Source: Calendula officinalis (taxonomy: Eukaryota > Streptophyta > Magnoliopsida > Asterales > Asteraceae). From it: 64,000 bases of DNA. Where the stretch lies: positions 49,017,808 to 49,081,807 of the forward strand of contig OY970823.1 of NCBI GenBank assembly GCA_963853835.1. The letters run 5' to 3'. Shown here piece after piece: positions 47,356 through 59,890 of this stretch; the first letter of the stretch is position 1; every line of letters starts with the position of its first letter. A model generated the notes under the pieces. It worked only from the letters and a program-made list of their open reading frames with translations. It was not told the DNA's origin and did not search any database. Position numbers and translations under genes: made by a program.

Positions 47356-49048
47356 CTTCTTTTCTTATGGAACATTTAATACCAATTTAATTCATGTTAT
47401 TTAATTTAATATATAAAAAAATGAAAATGTTGCTTTCGTGTTGGCTATCTAGCTTTTTTGAGGGAGATAGAGACCTATGTGATGGATGAATGGATGGAGA
47501 TTGTAAAAAGGAAGAGTAGACATCACATGCTCTTTCTTCTTTATTTATTGACACACTCACTCATCATCACTCTTGATCGCTAAGTTACACAATTTTATGA
47601 TTTTCTACTGTAACTTTTAAATGTTTATATACCATATAAATCTTGAGTCCCTCTCACGCTTAGCTTAACTTAACTTAACGTATGTATCTTCTTTCATATA
47701 TACATGAACGTTCAAGTACTACTTCCGGAAGTAGCAGTCTCTCTATTTTCGGATAAAGAGATGATTATATACATCTCACATCCTACATACCTCGCCTTTG
47801 ACGGGATTTGTTATCGTTATTGGTAAAAGATGCAAGAAAAATGAGTTCATTATTATGGGACGGTTTTTGTCATAATGCAATGGTTTTCTAGTGCTAAACG
47901 GGATTCTATTTGTATTATATGTGTACAAAATTAGTAAGTTGATTATATGTGTTTAAGTATTTATGGTAAAAAAAGGCAAGGCAAATAACTAGTAGGCCAT
48001 CCTACATCCCACCACATTTTCAAACCACATGCATTTTGTCTCTTTATCATCTCTTGTTTTTTTCTTCCATCATACCATCTATTTTGGCATTGCATAAACA
48101 AGGGATTTATGATGGTAATCATCTATCATTAGGTTTATCGGATTGGAAATCAAGTTTGAGTTGGCTTCTTTAACACGAGACAGTTCTAACTGATTTTCGA
48201 ATAGACATCTCTCAAATTTGTATTCCTTAAATAAACGATTCTACAATTTCTACACATCAACCTAATAGAGTTTAATAGCCCTTTTCTTCAATGCTTCCTT
48301 TCGGGCCTAAAGGAAAACGTAGTTCTTACTCTTCAATCATTACAATGCTAGTCGTTCTAAGTGGGTCGACGCAAGTTGTAACAAAGGGGTTGGTTTCTAC
48401 CAGACCATGTGACCTTTTGAATTCCACGACCAAACTCACTTTTGCAACCTTAGCACCAACAATATGGTAGACTTGGAGGTTTTAGTGTACAAGTTACATA
48501 TCTTTGCCATTAAGAACACAAAGCAAGGCAACCTTTTTACACAATCAGTTGATTTGGGTAGTGTTTTGTTTCATAAACCCATTTTTGAGAATACCTCCTA
48601 AATCTCAAAATGCATAGAATTAAATGATTTTGATCATAATAAACCCATGATCCTTTTGAGTTTTGACCACCATGAGTGAAAGACTATCAAATTGAATGCC
48701 AGCCATATGGAACAAAAACATATTAATTAACCTTTGGTCACCCCAAGTATATTATTTAATAGCCAAATTGTCCCAACCTACCAACAATGTCAGACCTACT
48801 CAATGATACAACTCTACTATAAATACAACATTAATGAAAAAAATTCAAGAACCAAAAATAAATATTAAATCGAACCAAATGAACAAATTTATTTTATCAG
48901 ATTTGAAGTGGTTAAAATACTTCAGTTCTCAATTCGCATTTGTTATTAGATAGAAACAAAAACGGCTTTGTTGTATACATCACCATCATTAGTCCCACAA
49001 ACATAACTAAAATGTAATATGAGATACTACAACAAATTCAGGAATTCT
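47356..49048. other. Intergenic, nothing recognised
   Basis: Promoter side of the BLT-like gene (47356-47600), then AT-rich DNA. A short minus-strand frame near 48290-48370 may be a decayed coding fragment but has no identifiable domain. Confidence 0.3.
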
Positions 49049-50835
49049 TTATTCTGCAGATGAAACTTCATCTGGTTTCATTGCTTCAACTGGTTTTAAA
49101 CTTTCCAATGAAGTGATACGTCCGTCCAGAGATTTATAAAGCTCATTCATCTACACCATCATGGATAACAACATATCAACTACTCCAGATATATACATAT
49201 ACATCCAAATAGACAAACATTTTCGATAAATTTCCTCTAACCATAAAAAATGTCTTCATCATTAAATATACAGTTATTACTTATTAGTGTAATTCTATAT
49301 TATTAGTTCATATATAATACATTTTAGGGTAAATTATGAAAATTGACCAAGGGCTACAAATCAGAGGACAACTTTAATTGTTTACTTTTCAAGTTTGAAC
49401 CTCTGGGTCCCTAATGATTTTGTTATATGTGGTCGATGAGATATGGCCTTTGTATTGAAAAATGACATTTAAATGATGGCGAAAATGTCATTTAACCAGA
49501 CGGGAAAACTTATTAAGGGAGCTTGTGCTTATTAGCTTATAAGCTTATTTAAGTTACTAAGCTTTTTTTAAAATAAAGTGTTTGGAAGAGCTTATTTAAG
49601 TTTATTGTAAAATTTACTAAAAGGGACATGTTTTAATAAGCTCAACTAAATAAGCTCTAAGTGTTTGGTAAGTTGAGCTTATATAAAAAAGTGTATAATT
49701 GCTTATACCAAGGGTTAAAAACTTTTATCATTTTAGAGATGTGTTCAAGGTAGTCCTTAATTTTTTTGTAGTCTAAAGGCTAAAAAGATTATCTAAGCAC
49801 TTAAAAAAGCCTCCTAAATAAGCCCTCCAAACACCCCTTATTAAAAAAAATTGAATTCAAAAATCAAAATGTATGACCGAATCTAGAATTGATCAAGGTT
49901 TGGCTGATCTGTAATGTTTTCACAAACCGAAAATTGGGTTGTATATGCTAATGAAAACCCATATGTAGCTCATTTGGAAACAAATAAATACATAAATAAA
50001 TCTGGGTGTTTGTTTCTCTGAGGTCAGATTTCAAACATTAATGCCCTTAGTTATTATTCTTCCTCCAAGCTCTTATTTAATGTAAACGGTTCATTATTGA
50101 ATGATCTATCTAATTGCATAAATTCTCAAATTCAGGAAATTAGCCCAATTATAAGGCTATTACTAGATCCATTTTATAAGGCTTAAGCTGAAAGTGAGCA
50201 ACAAAAGTGTAAGCTTTACATCCACAGTACATACATGTTTTTTGTTTTTTAACAGGTGCAGCTCAACACATTAGGTCTAATAACTACATCTATAGATAAG
50301 AGAGAAAAACTTGATCTTAATACAATATGATTGTCAAGTATGTAATCTAAGGCATGATACAATATGAAATTCACCTAATTTTCGTAATCAAATTTAATTG
50401 AAGATTTCCCCCAAGCTTTTACAATGCACCAACTATCCATGAGGTCTACTATGAAACTTGATCAGGTTTCATCTAAAGGATAAGTCGGATCAGTTACCTA
50501 GGCTCTGACGCTGCAAATTACCTAGGGTTCTGATATTGACCATTTTAAACGCAATCATATCATAATAGCTCGTACATTTATCAATTAGGGCTACACAAAT
50601 AAGAATCATTCAGTGAAATTGAAACAAAAAGACAACACAAACGGTGAGACAAAAAAGGAAGTAATCGAATTGATTCGTGCAAAAGAGTATAACGAGAAAT
50701 TGAAGAGAATACCTGTTGAGACATTGATTGATGAGCGATCTTGTAATCCTTGTGAAGAAAATAGAACCCGCCGGCCGACGCCACCGCAGCGCCGGCGAAG
50801 AACGACGCGAACCTCACCCTGAGTACGTATCCCAT
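49049..50835 (-). CDS. Small single-span membrane protein, conserved in plants
   Basis: Two exons, 50835-50713 and 49150-49049, with GT/AG borders in phase 0, give 74 residues. Residues 8-28 (RFASFFAGAAVASAGGFYFL) form one hydrophobic span, followed by HKDYKIAHQSMSQQ. Exon 2 encodes an amphipathic, coiled-coil-like tail (MNELYKSLDGRITSLESLK) ending DEVSSAE. I recall proteins of this layout in many plants, annotated only as membrane proteins; the function is unknown to me. The 1562-bp intron contains a hAT MITE. Two TGGGCY elements upstream suggest broad expression and perhaps an organelle-related role, which is inference. Confidence 0.78.
49517..49836. mobile_element. hAT-type MITE in the intron of the small membrane protein gene
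   Basis: CTTATTAA occurs on both sides (49509-49516, 49837-49844), an 8-bp target duplication. The element starts GGGAGCTTG and ends CAAACACCC, an imperfect inverted repeat. Inside are many AGCTTATTTA words. Confidence 0.78.
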
Positions 50836-50889
50836 GTTTCTCCGATTCCGATTGTGAGAGATGGCAAAAAAAGGGAATAATGGTAGTAA

Positions 50890-50915
50890 TGGGCCGATAT
50901 TTAAATACATGGGCT
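50890..50915. promoter_or_regulatory. Two site II (TGGGCY) elements
   Basis: TGGGCC at 50890-50895 and TGGGCT at 50910-50915 lie 55 to 80 bases upstream of the ATG at 50835. Paired TGGGCY sites are known TCP targets in plant genes for ribosomal and mitochondrial proteins. Confidence 0.55.
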
Positions 50916-52539
50916 TTTTGAAATATAATTTAACAGGGTCAATTGTTATAACAGAGCCCCACAATATTATACTACTAGTTTGCAGTTATTTTTATTTTAA
51001 TATCATTTATAATCATAATTTTTTTTGGAAACGGTAAATTAAACAACGCAAGTATACTCGCAATATCCCAGAGAGCACACTGAGTTCGGGATTTTTTTTA
51101 GTTGAGTAAGTAATTTTGTTATAAAGTCGAGATTTTGAAAGGAATGAAAATGAGAAATTGTTGCTAGTTTGCAAAACTAATTTTTTGAAAACAAAAAAAC
51201 GTGCATCTTTTTTTTCCATTTCAACATATTTCATATTTCTACCGACTTTTCATTAAATTTTTCCCCCAAATATTATCTATATTCCTCGTGTTGCCTAGTC
51301 ATATTTATAAGCGTATTATTATTATTTGGTTCATGCAAGAATTGTACAATAAATATAAATTTATATATTTTGAAGTTCATCCATATGTATGAATGTTGTT
51401 AAAAATTTACCTATTAATAAAAAAAAGCTTTAAAAACTGAAAATTAACACATAATTAAGTGTACTTTTTCCTCAATGAACAAAAAAATTGTAATTAAAAG
51501 CTAGTTTTTAATATTTTAATTATTATTGTTTCATAACTTTTTGAACAACCCAATTACTCTCATTAAATAAATTTGTCAAATGCATCCAATCAACTTCATT
51601 TCCCTCTCTCCACATTTTGTCACCAACAGACCGGTGCCAACAAGCACCGTCTCTTCAACGCCGGTTCTCGCCGGTTTGGTGGCACCGTTGACATGGTCTC
51701 GCCACTTTGCCGCCGGTTTGAGCCAAGCCGGTTTGAGGACGGGCGGTGAGTGTGTCGCCGGTTGAATGGGTGGGTCCAAGGGGGTATTTTGTGTGTGTGT
51801 TTTGTAATGGTGTGTCCCAAAAAATTTAAAGGAAGTGGTATTGTTGGCATGGGTACGTCAGTTTAGTGTCGGTTGGAGGGTGAGCTGACGTGGCGCTGAT
51901 TTGACAACAACTGACGGTATCAGTTTGCCAAGCCATTGACACCAGTCTCATGGCGTTACATTTCTCTTTCTTTTGGAAGACCAACCTAAAACATATCTCC
52001 ATCTCTTTCATTCTCTCTCAACCTACCACCACCACCAGAATCAGCCTCCGGCCACCAGAATCTGGCGCTGCTCCTTCTGCTTCACCTTTGCCACCATCTC
52101 AACAAGAACCCCGTCGCTCCAACTCACTCTGCCGCTTAATCCGCCACCACCACCGCCTCTTCCGTTCACCATCGCCACTTGATCTCCTCTGCAACTCGAA
52201 AAATGGTTAAGAGAAACCATGAAAAATGGTGTGAATCTTCTGGTTTGAATGTGTTTGTAGACACACCAGAGATAGACGGTGGTTGGTCGGAGGTAGGAGT
52301 GCTGACAACGGGGTGAGGTAGGGGTAAAGTAGAGAAGTGTGTGTATGTGTGTTTATAGTGTGTGTATTTAATGTACCGACTCATACTTGCTCCAAAAGGG
52401 AGCTCAATGTAGATACAAAGAAATGTGGAAGTTTGAAAATGGGGAGAAGTGGCAAGGTTGTCCACTTTCCAACAATTAGCGCAAATCCATATATAAATAA
52501 CAAAATGAAATTCAGACATGAAGGTAGATGAAAGCATCA
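50916..52539. other. Intergenic, nothing certain
   Basis: AT-rich to 51560, then GC-richer and Pro/Ser-biased DNA at 51590-52220 with short open frames that match nothing I know. It could be a captured or decayed gene fragment. Confidence 0.3.
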
Positions 52540-52548
52540 TCTATACTA

Positions 52549-52748
52549 CTTTCTTCGTCCCATTTTTATTTTTCACTATAAAAAAAACACACACTTTAAG
52601 AAAAGTACATTAATTATATTATGTCACCAATCAAATTTTCTCTTTTCCACTTAAATGTATTTTGATTGATTAATATTTAGGAAAGGATAATCTTTGTGGG
52701 ACAAACTAAAATAGTATTATAGACAATAAAAATGAGACGGAGGAAGAG
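52549..52748. mobile_element. Stowaway MITE in the Helitron 5' end
   Basis: CTTTCTTCGTCCCATTTTTA at the left and AAAATGAGACGGAGGAAGAG at the right, with TA on both sides (52547-52548, 52749-52750). Confidence 0.82.
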
Positions 52749-52804
52749 TAATTAAAGCATTTAGGCCTACCAATATTAGAATGTTTTAAAAACTTAATTT
52801 TTAA

Positions 52805-52870
52805 AGGGAATCGAACCTATGACCATTTGGGACTTAGGTGTGTGTTAACCACTTCTACTACTTGATTACT
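52805..52870 (-). repeat. tRNA-like sequence inside Helitron copy 1
   Basis: On the minus strand TAGTAGAAGTGGTTAAC resembles box A, and GGTTCGATTCCC near 52816-52805 is a box B. The intervening text differs from copy 2. Confidence 0.5.
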
Positions 52871-52888
52871 TTGATTTATTCCAGATAC

Positions 52889-53572
52889 TAGGGGTGTGCA
52901 TGGGGCGGTTTGGGGCGGTTTTAGGCTCAAAACCGAACCGAATCCGCTAATTTCGGTTTTAGGATTTTCAAACCCAATGGTTTCGGTTTCTATCGGTTTC
53001 GGTTTTAGTGGTTTCTGGGCGTAAACGGTTCGGTTTCGGTTTTAACACCGAAACCACATCGTTTTCAACATTAATATATAATTTCATGCAATAATTCTTA
53101 TTTTCTAAACATTATGTAAAACTTTAAGCAACAATATCTAATATTTAAGAGTAAATTCAGTGTCTAACAATATATTTAAACATTTAATATCATTTTCCGC
53201 CAAAAAATCCAAAATTACACGTAATTTGTATCATATAATCATAATATTAAATGGACCCCAATTGTTTATAGACCCTAAAAGTCAATTGGAATAACAAGTT
53301 AATAGACTCTACACTAGTTAGAAATTTTAATTTTTAAATGGATTGACTTATATTTAATATATAAAAATAAAAAATATATATAATATTAAATATTAGTGGG
53401 GCGGATTCTTAATGGGGCGGTTTTAGGTAAAAACCGAAACCAAACCGAATCCATCGGTTTTTTCAAAATTTAAAACCGAACCGTCGGTTTTGAAATGGTT
53501 TCGGTTTTAACGGTTCGGTTTTGACGTTTTAACGGACTGGTTTCAGTTTGACGGTTTTTATGCTCACCCCTA
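52889..53572. mobile_element. hAT-type MITE with proven insertion site
   Basis: TIRs TAGGGGTGTGCA and TGCTCACCCCTA (11 of 12 match) are flanked by the 8-bp duplication CCAGATAC (52881-52888, 53573-53580). The homologous Helitron at 62862-62880 has one CCAGATAC and no insert, so the borders are confirmed by an empty site. The interior is rich in GGTTTCGGTTTT-like text. Confidence 0.93.
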
Positions 53573-53895
53573 CCAGATACTAATATATATAAGCTTTAAA
53601 GTCACCAGAACTCAACCATCATTTCTCTATTTAAACGGCTCATATTTACTTCAACAAAAAAAGGTCAATTTTGGATATGATCCTAACATCACTAATGTCG
53701 GCACCTACCATCACTACGCACCACCACTCATCACCATCGCTATTGCCACTACCACCGGTACTGTCGTCACTTCGAAATATAGTTACGGATACACGCCGCC
53801 GCATTGCGCGGGTACCCTGCTAGTAAAATAAGAAAAACATTTATCATTAGTAGTTGCCATTTGCCAAAAAAAATAATAGGGTCAATGGGAAATAA

Positions 53896-54376
53896 GAGCA
53901 TCTCCATTGGTAGGTTGAAAAATAGGTTGATAATACTCAAATAACCTCTGAAATAACTTTTTATCATTGAAATAGATGGCTTTTTTAAGAGGTTACTCCA
54001 ACCACTTGATCTTCCCCATCCACTTGAACATCTTTCAATGTTTGATTCTTTTATTCCCTATATGTGAATCATTTATTATTTCGATAATTATAAATTATAA
54101 CTTTATCATATTTCAATAATTTCTATAACTATAAATTATAATAGTTTTGTAAAAGACATTTAAAAAAAATGTTAAGTTTTGTAATGCTATAAAAACTGTT
54201 AAATTAAATAAGTGAGGGGTATTTATAATACATTTGATATAGTTAAAGGTAAATTAGTAATTTATAAGAAAAAATCTTTGGAAGGGTTAACCATTGGAGA
54301 GGTTTTAACTAATATGTTATTAGATGATGTGACAAAAATAATAAGTTACTGGATAGGTTGACCATTGTGGATGCTC
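53896..54376. mobile_element. Tourist-like (PIF/Harbinger) MITE
   Basis: GAGCATCTCCATTGGTAGG at the left and the complement-like GACCATTGTGGATGCTC at the right, with TAA on both sides (53893-53895, 54377-54379). Confidence 0.82.
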
Positions 54377-54537
54377 TAAGTAGGATTGGGAAGATAATTC
54401 TCAACTAATTATTCAAGAAAAATTAGATGATTATAAAAACTACTAAATCTTTATTTTTTTCTTTATCAAGAGATATTTGATTATCCAAAAAATATGGATC
54501 ATTATTAGAAAATTTGGATTACAATTTATAATAAGTA

Positions 54538-54731
54538 ATCCCTTCGTTTCAAAATTATTGTTCACTGACAGATATCACACAGTTTAAGAAAAGTATATTT
54601 ATTAGACTATCCAATCAATAAAATTACATCTTCACCATCTAACTATTTTTATTATTGGTGAATGTTGACAATAGTTTTAGGATAAATAAAAAAAAGAAAT
54701 ATTAACAATAAAATTGGGACGAAGGAAGTGA
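54538..54731. mobile_element. Stowaway-like MITE, diverged
   Basis: CCCTTCGTTTCAAAATTATTG at the left and AATAAAATTGGGACGAAGG at the right are inverted relatives. The borders are blurred. It lies in the YSL 3' flank. Confidence 0.65.
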
Positions 54732-54989
54732 TATATATTAGCTCGTTTAGGCTCGCGAGCCTAAATGGACTCTTTGTTTGAAGCTAGGGCTCAAACTCGT
54801 TTAATAAGCGAGTTCTAAATTAAGTTTAAACTCGGCTCGAGCTTATTTAACTTGAGCTTTTATCTAAGTTCGAGTAACTCTTGAACAATTCGACTTACAC
54901 CTAAATTTATCATTTTATTAGTATTGATGTATTATTGATCACAATTACTAGTAACGAAACTACAATTGTTGCAACAAACACAATTATAT

Positions 54990-57900
54990 CTAAGAACTCA
55001 AGACCTTCATACACATAGGAGGCTTGATTTTAGCCAACGAAAGAACCGCAGCCGGAAGAATCCACAAACCCTCGCCACATATCAAACCCGAAGCAACCGA
55101 AGTAGACATCAAATCCGCCTTTTTAACATCAACTTTTCCCCAAATCAAAACAATCAAACTTCCAATACACATATCAATAGCAAAATACCCGCCAATTATA
55201 AAAGGCACCGCCATACAAATCGGCAATGGGACCCACTTCGCTAACTTGTTCGGCAAGCAATCTTTCACAACATTAATCCCAACCGCCAACGCAAAAAACC
55301 CGTAACATAACTCCAAACAATGATCCGGTAACGCCGAAAACCCCTCAACACCAATAATCGCCATGTTTCTAAACACAATCGCAAACGGCGCTTTATATTC
55401 TCCGTTAGGGTTACCAACATCAAACGCTTTGGTAAACAAAGATAACGTTAACGGTGACACAACGCAACCGATTGCGGTCCCAATTGCTTGACTCACAAGC
55501 ATCGTTCTAGGTGAAGTTAGTGTCAAATGTCCCGTTTTCAAATCGTGCATTAACGTGCTAGAAATGTAGAAAACCGACTTCATAACCCCGCAACCGACTA
55601 ATCCGGCGACTACTCCGGTGTGTTTGCCGCCCATTGCCGCCATGAAAAAGAGCCCGATTTTGCTGTAATTGTAGGCCATGTCCCAATCGGTTAAACCGGT
55701 CCCATATGCGTTACAAAAGGCTAATGGTGGAGCTATAATGTAGGCTATGGTAATATAGTACCATTTAACCTCTGGGAAAATGGCGGGAATTGCAAATGTG
55801 CTGATAATGGCGAATAATGTGTAACCGATTATTGCAAACCATGTGGGTATGCTGTCTCTGATGAAAACTTCGTTTTGTAAGTGTTCTTGTTCTGTTAATT
55901 CGGTTTTGTTGTCTACAGCTGAATGTAGATGCATTAATTTTTCATTAAATGTAAGTGGTATTAAAAATAACTTTCTAAATTACCTAAATTAAGTTTTTCG
56001 GTTTTCAATTTCCCGTAGATACTTGCATACGTGATGTATAAAATCTTGATGAAGTTGTATAATCCATCACCTAAGAGAAGAGCAATCGAGATAAAAACCT
56101 GCCCACCAATAAAAACAACAATTACTTTTAATTAAAAATTAAAAAAAATATGTGACAACTATGATCACCTTGTACCCATTAAGACTTTCCATACTGCTTT
56201 CAGAAACATCACTAGGAAACCATTCTCCTTTTTGTTTTTCAATAAGTGGCCACATTATTCCCCATGAAATCACAGCTCCAAATAGCAATGAGAAACTCAC
56301 AATGTGAGGACAAATCATCCCAGTCCCCACAAAAGTCAAACTAAAGTCAAAGTAAAATCTGCAACAAACAGAAATCCGATCGTTTAGGTGATGTTTTTTA
56401 ATTTTAAATGTTTTTATCTTAAATCTGAAAACCACTAATTATAATCACAGATGGTTTTAAAAACCGAAAGCTGAATCATACACAACGGGTTGTTTTTCTA
56501 AAAATATAGCATAAAAAATAAATAAAAATAAAAAATAAAATAAGTATCACGTTTTTTTCCGAGCTTGTAATCCAAAAGTAGGAAATTGAGCAAATCCGCA
56601 TTCTCCTTTTCCAGTGAAGAACCACTGAAAGATTGCCCACAAGAAACTAACTGAAAAATATTTAGCAAAACCTTTGACTTGCTTCCTATAAAAAAGAAAC
56701 ACTCATTAACGATGTTTTTTATACACAATTATGTTGCAGAAATTATAAAAAAAATGTTAAAAAAAATTATACTTTGCCATCTTTTCTCCTTTACTATGAA
56801 ATCCATTGATAAGAACAGCTGTAGCAGTGCCACTTGGGAATACCAACTTATAGTCAACAATCAAGATCTGTTAAATACAATTCTCAACATGTCAACAACC
56901 GGGTCGGGTCGGGTCGGGTTGGATTGACCCGCTGACAATTTTTTGAATACTTTTAGAAGTAATTAATACGGTTGATATTATAAACGATATAGGAGGTATG
57001 CTAAACCAAAATTACTTTTACTTTTAACTTTCCACCTGTTAGACCATTTACCCTGTTAGATAATTGTTTTCTTTTTTAATTGACCCGAATGACATAAATC
57101 ACAGTCCTAATCAACTTGTTCGTAAGAATAAAAAGTCAATGCTTTTTCCAATTTGTCTTTAAATGATTTTAGAAATGTTGATAATATAAACGATTTAGGA
57201 GGTATGCTAAAAGTTGAGTTTTGACTTTCGACCCGTTTTTACCAGTTACACTTTTAGATTTTTTTTTTCTTTGGCCCGTTTGAGATAAATGACAGACCAA
57301 ATCCCCTCATTCCTAAGTAAATGGACCGAGAGAAAATATTTTTAGTTATATAAATAAATAAAAATGCACCTTTCTAAGTGGAACGAGTACAAAAAGACCA
57401 ACAAAACAGATTAAGAAAGAGTAACCAATCATCCAACCAACACGAAGTTCCTTATAAGTCCCTGGAGAATTCGGGCCTCCTGCCAGCTCATAGAATTTCT
57501 TGTTCAAAGCTAGCAAATATGAACCAAATCCACCTAAAATTCAACCCCAAAAAAAAAATATTAAAATTTAAAAACTAAAATAAATCACATTCATTATTTA
57601 TAACATATAAAATTAAAAAAAAAACAAGATTAGAATTTAAAACCTCCTTGGGCAACCATATAACAAGCAACCGAACACGTTTGGATCATGGTATTCTCGT
57701 GTCTAGTAAAAGGAACGGTTGAAATCCCGAATTTTTGGAGTAATTTAGTCCATGTTTTCATGAACACAAAAGCAAGTAGTGCAGCTGACACGTTTAAATT
57801 AGGAATAATTCCTGTTGTGAGACTAATTTTCATTGCAATTACAGTATAAATACTTCCTAAAATAATACTTGTAATAATTCCACGAATTGTGATTTGTTTT

Positions 57901-58007
57901 TTCCATGGTTGCAGTCTCTTTGAAGCTTGAAGACGGTTATAATCATCATCTTTCTTTTCTTCATCAATTTCTTCATTGTTTCTTTGAATTTCTCCAATTT
58001 CCTTCAT
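54990..58007 (-). CDS. Yellow Stripe-Like (YSL) metal-nicotianamine transporter, frameshift in exon 6
   Basis: Seven exons on the minus strand: 58007-57644, 57533-57370, 56867-56773, 56685-56551, 56358-56169, 56099-55984 and 55918-54990, all GT/AG. Coding length is about 663 residues, normal for YSL. After a hydrophilic N-terminus the oligopeptide-transporter signatures follow: GIIPNLNVSAALLAF, FTRHENTMIQTC, FPSGTATAVLINGFHSKG, FVGTGMICPHIVSFSLLFGA, GDGLYNF, AYGTGLTDWDMAYNY, TGHLTLTSPRTMLVSQAIGTA, GVEGFSALPDHCLELCYGFF and GLICGEGLWILP. Arabidopsis YSL1-3 proteins of this type carry Fe and other metals bound to nicotianamine across the plasma membrane. Exon 6 has a T5 run (56044-56040) where four would keep the frame; as written the gene is broken. 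Sequencing error or a recent mutation are both possible. Confidence 0.9.
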
Positions 58008-59428
58008 TTTTCTGGTGTTTTAAAATCAAAAGAAATGATTACAAATGAAATGGAGATCATGTGAAGTGTTTAATGTAGTAATTACTTACCTTTAAAGAAG
58101 TAAAAAGTACTAAGGATTGAAGTCAACTGGAAATTGTTGCATTCAAGAAACTTACATTATGTATAGATATATGTAGTATAGATATATGTAAATACTCTAT
58201 TAAAATGTATAGATATATGTGTGTGTGAGAGAGAGAGAGATATAGATATAGATAACCAATGAGCAAAGGAGCATATGAATGATTTATGAGATATTGCATG
58301 CTAGTGATATTATTATACTCACTAATCCACCACCTGCAAGTACAATCATTGACTTATTAAACATTAAACTTTTTTTTTTTAATTCATAGGACTAATTAAA
58401 TAATCATCCATAAGATCCCAAAAAGTATACCTAATTATCAATCATAATCGCATGATCATTTAAGATTAGAAGTTGACTGGCTATATGGGTCAATCAGATT
58501 CTCTTCATTTTTGAAAAGCAAATTAAGATATAAGAATTCAGAGAAATTTAACAAATTACAAGATAAAAGTAAATCGTGTACATACAAATTTTAACCTGAA
58601 ATATAATACAGAATCTGGTACAATTGATAATTTAATCTATTTTAGTAGTTGAAATCGCTGTTTGATTTGGAAATGGGCTTAAAATTCCCAACTTAATACA
58701 GAAATCCAAACCAGCAGCAACAAACAGAAAGATTGAAAGACTTTCTGATATATAATGTAGCAAAAGCTACATCACAAATTTAAATAAGAAAATTATTAAT
58801 TTAGCATAATTTTAATCACAAGTAGTAATGTTTTTAAATTTGAAGATTGAAAAATAACCGTATTAACTAGAGTTTGGGTAATAGGTAAAAACGGATTTGG
58901 CTCAAGACGGATCAATTTTAGTGCGGGTAGATTGGGTTGACCTGAAAAGACTTTTTTATCCGTTTTTCTATAATTTTAATAAGTAATTAATGAATAAATT
59001 ATGAGCAAAAACAATATTATTACAGTGATTATCTAAATTTTTAGATGAAGGGATTGACGAGGTTGTATGCTTTAAAAAATACACTATGGATGGTTCTAAC
59101 TTTCATCCGTTTGGCTCATTTAAATCATTCTTTTTTAGCTAATTTTTATTTTAATTTGGTTTGAGATTAAATAGGTGAAATCGATTCCAATATTAGAACA
59201 ACTTTTAGGTGACCTCATGCATCAAAGTAAATATGAACAGGTTTATCTCTTTAAATTTTATTATTTTTGCTAAAATACCTTTAACAAATCCAAAACTGCA
59301 GAAGTTCCAATCTTGAGTTGAAAATTGTAAAGATCTCGTCTAACAACATAACAAAAAGTGACACCAAATAACACACAGCTGGCGAAAGTAACAATACTGT
59401 ACATTGATAATGATATAAAGACAGAAAT
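58008..59428. other. YSL upstream region
   Basis: It contains a TG/GA microsatellite at about 58218-58240 followed by GATATA repeats. No gene or element was recognised. Confidence 0.4.
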
Positions 59429-59890
59429 TCAGTGAATTAACAATTTAAACATGAATTTCTTCAGTAACGAAGCTTGTGACGTATTATCAAACACCTAGAG
59501 TGCAACAAAAGTGGGAGTAAAATTCTTATAATCTTACGGTAGATGATGAAAAAAACTAACATCGGCAGCTCTGAATTCAAGCTGATTGATGTATTGTTTC
59601 ATCTTCATGTAATCAATTTCTTGTTTTTCAATCTGTTCAAGTTCCCTTTTAGCCAATTCAACTCTCTGTGTAGCTTTATCCAACCCATCTAACAAAACCC
59701 TATTTTCCTCTCTGTTAACTACACATTCATCCACTATACCAGACAATAAATTCTTCAATCCCGCACCATTGTTGCTCTGATTGGAGCTTGCATTGACATT
59801 ATTATCATCAATAGAGTCACTGCGATTGACTGCGAATGAACCAGAATGGATTGGACCAAATGTAAAATTGAATTTTGGTGGATGGAATTA
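59429..59890 (-). pseudogene. Coiled-coil gene fragment, product not recognised
   Basis: One frame on the minus strand (59890-59561) encodes FNFTFGPIHSGSFAVNRSD, an Asn/Ser-rich linker, and a helical segment KNLLSGIVDECVVNREENR, VELAKRELEQIEKQEIDYMK, QYINQLEFRAAD, ending at a donor GTTAGT. A possible last exon at 59494-59429 (acceptor CTCTAG) would add 21 residues. The frame is closed by a stop at about 59891 with no Met. A plausible start (MTTTPNPTLIYSPK, about 59973) lies in another frame, so a frameshift or a missing exon is needed. The heptad-like pattern suggests a real protein, but I cannot name it. Confidence 0.4.

Larger units (their letters stand above)
52540..53823 (+). mobile_element. 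Non-autonomous Helitron, copy 1, with two nested MITEs
   Basis: It starts TCTATACTA after an A. It ends with the GC-rich sub-terminal GCCGCCGCATTGCGCGGG, a short spacer and CTAG (53820-53823) before T, as Helitrons do between A and T. Copy 2 at 62657-63110 shows the same text without the two inserts: a Stowaway at 52549-52748 and a hAT MITE at 52889-53572. No helicase is present. Confidence 0.75.

Noticed and set aside
55024..55305. Plus-strand open frames over the YSL last exon
   Set aside because: They are antisense shadows of the conserved YSL coding sequence.
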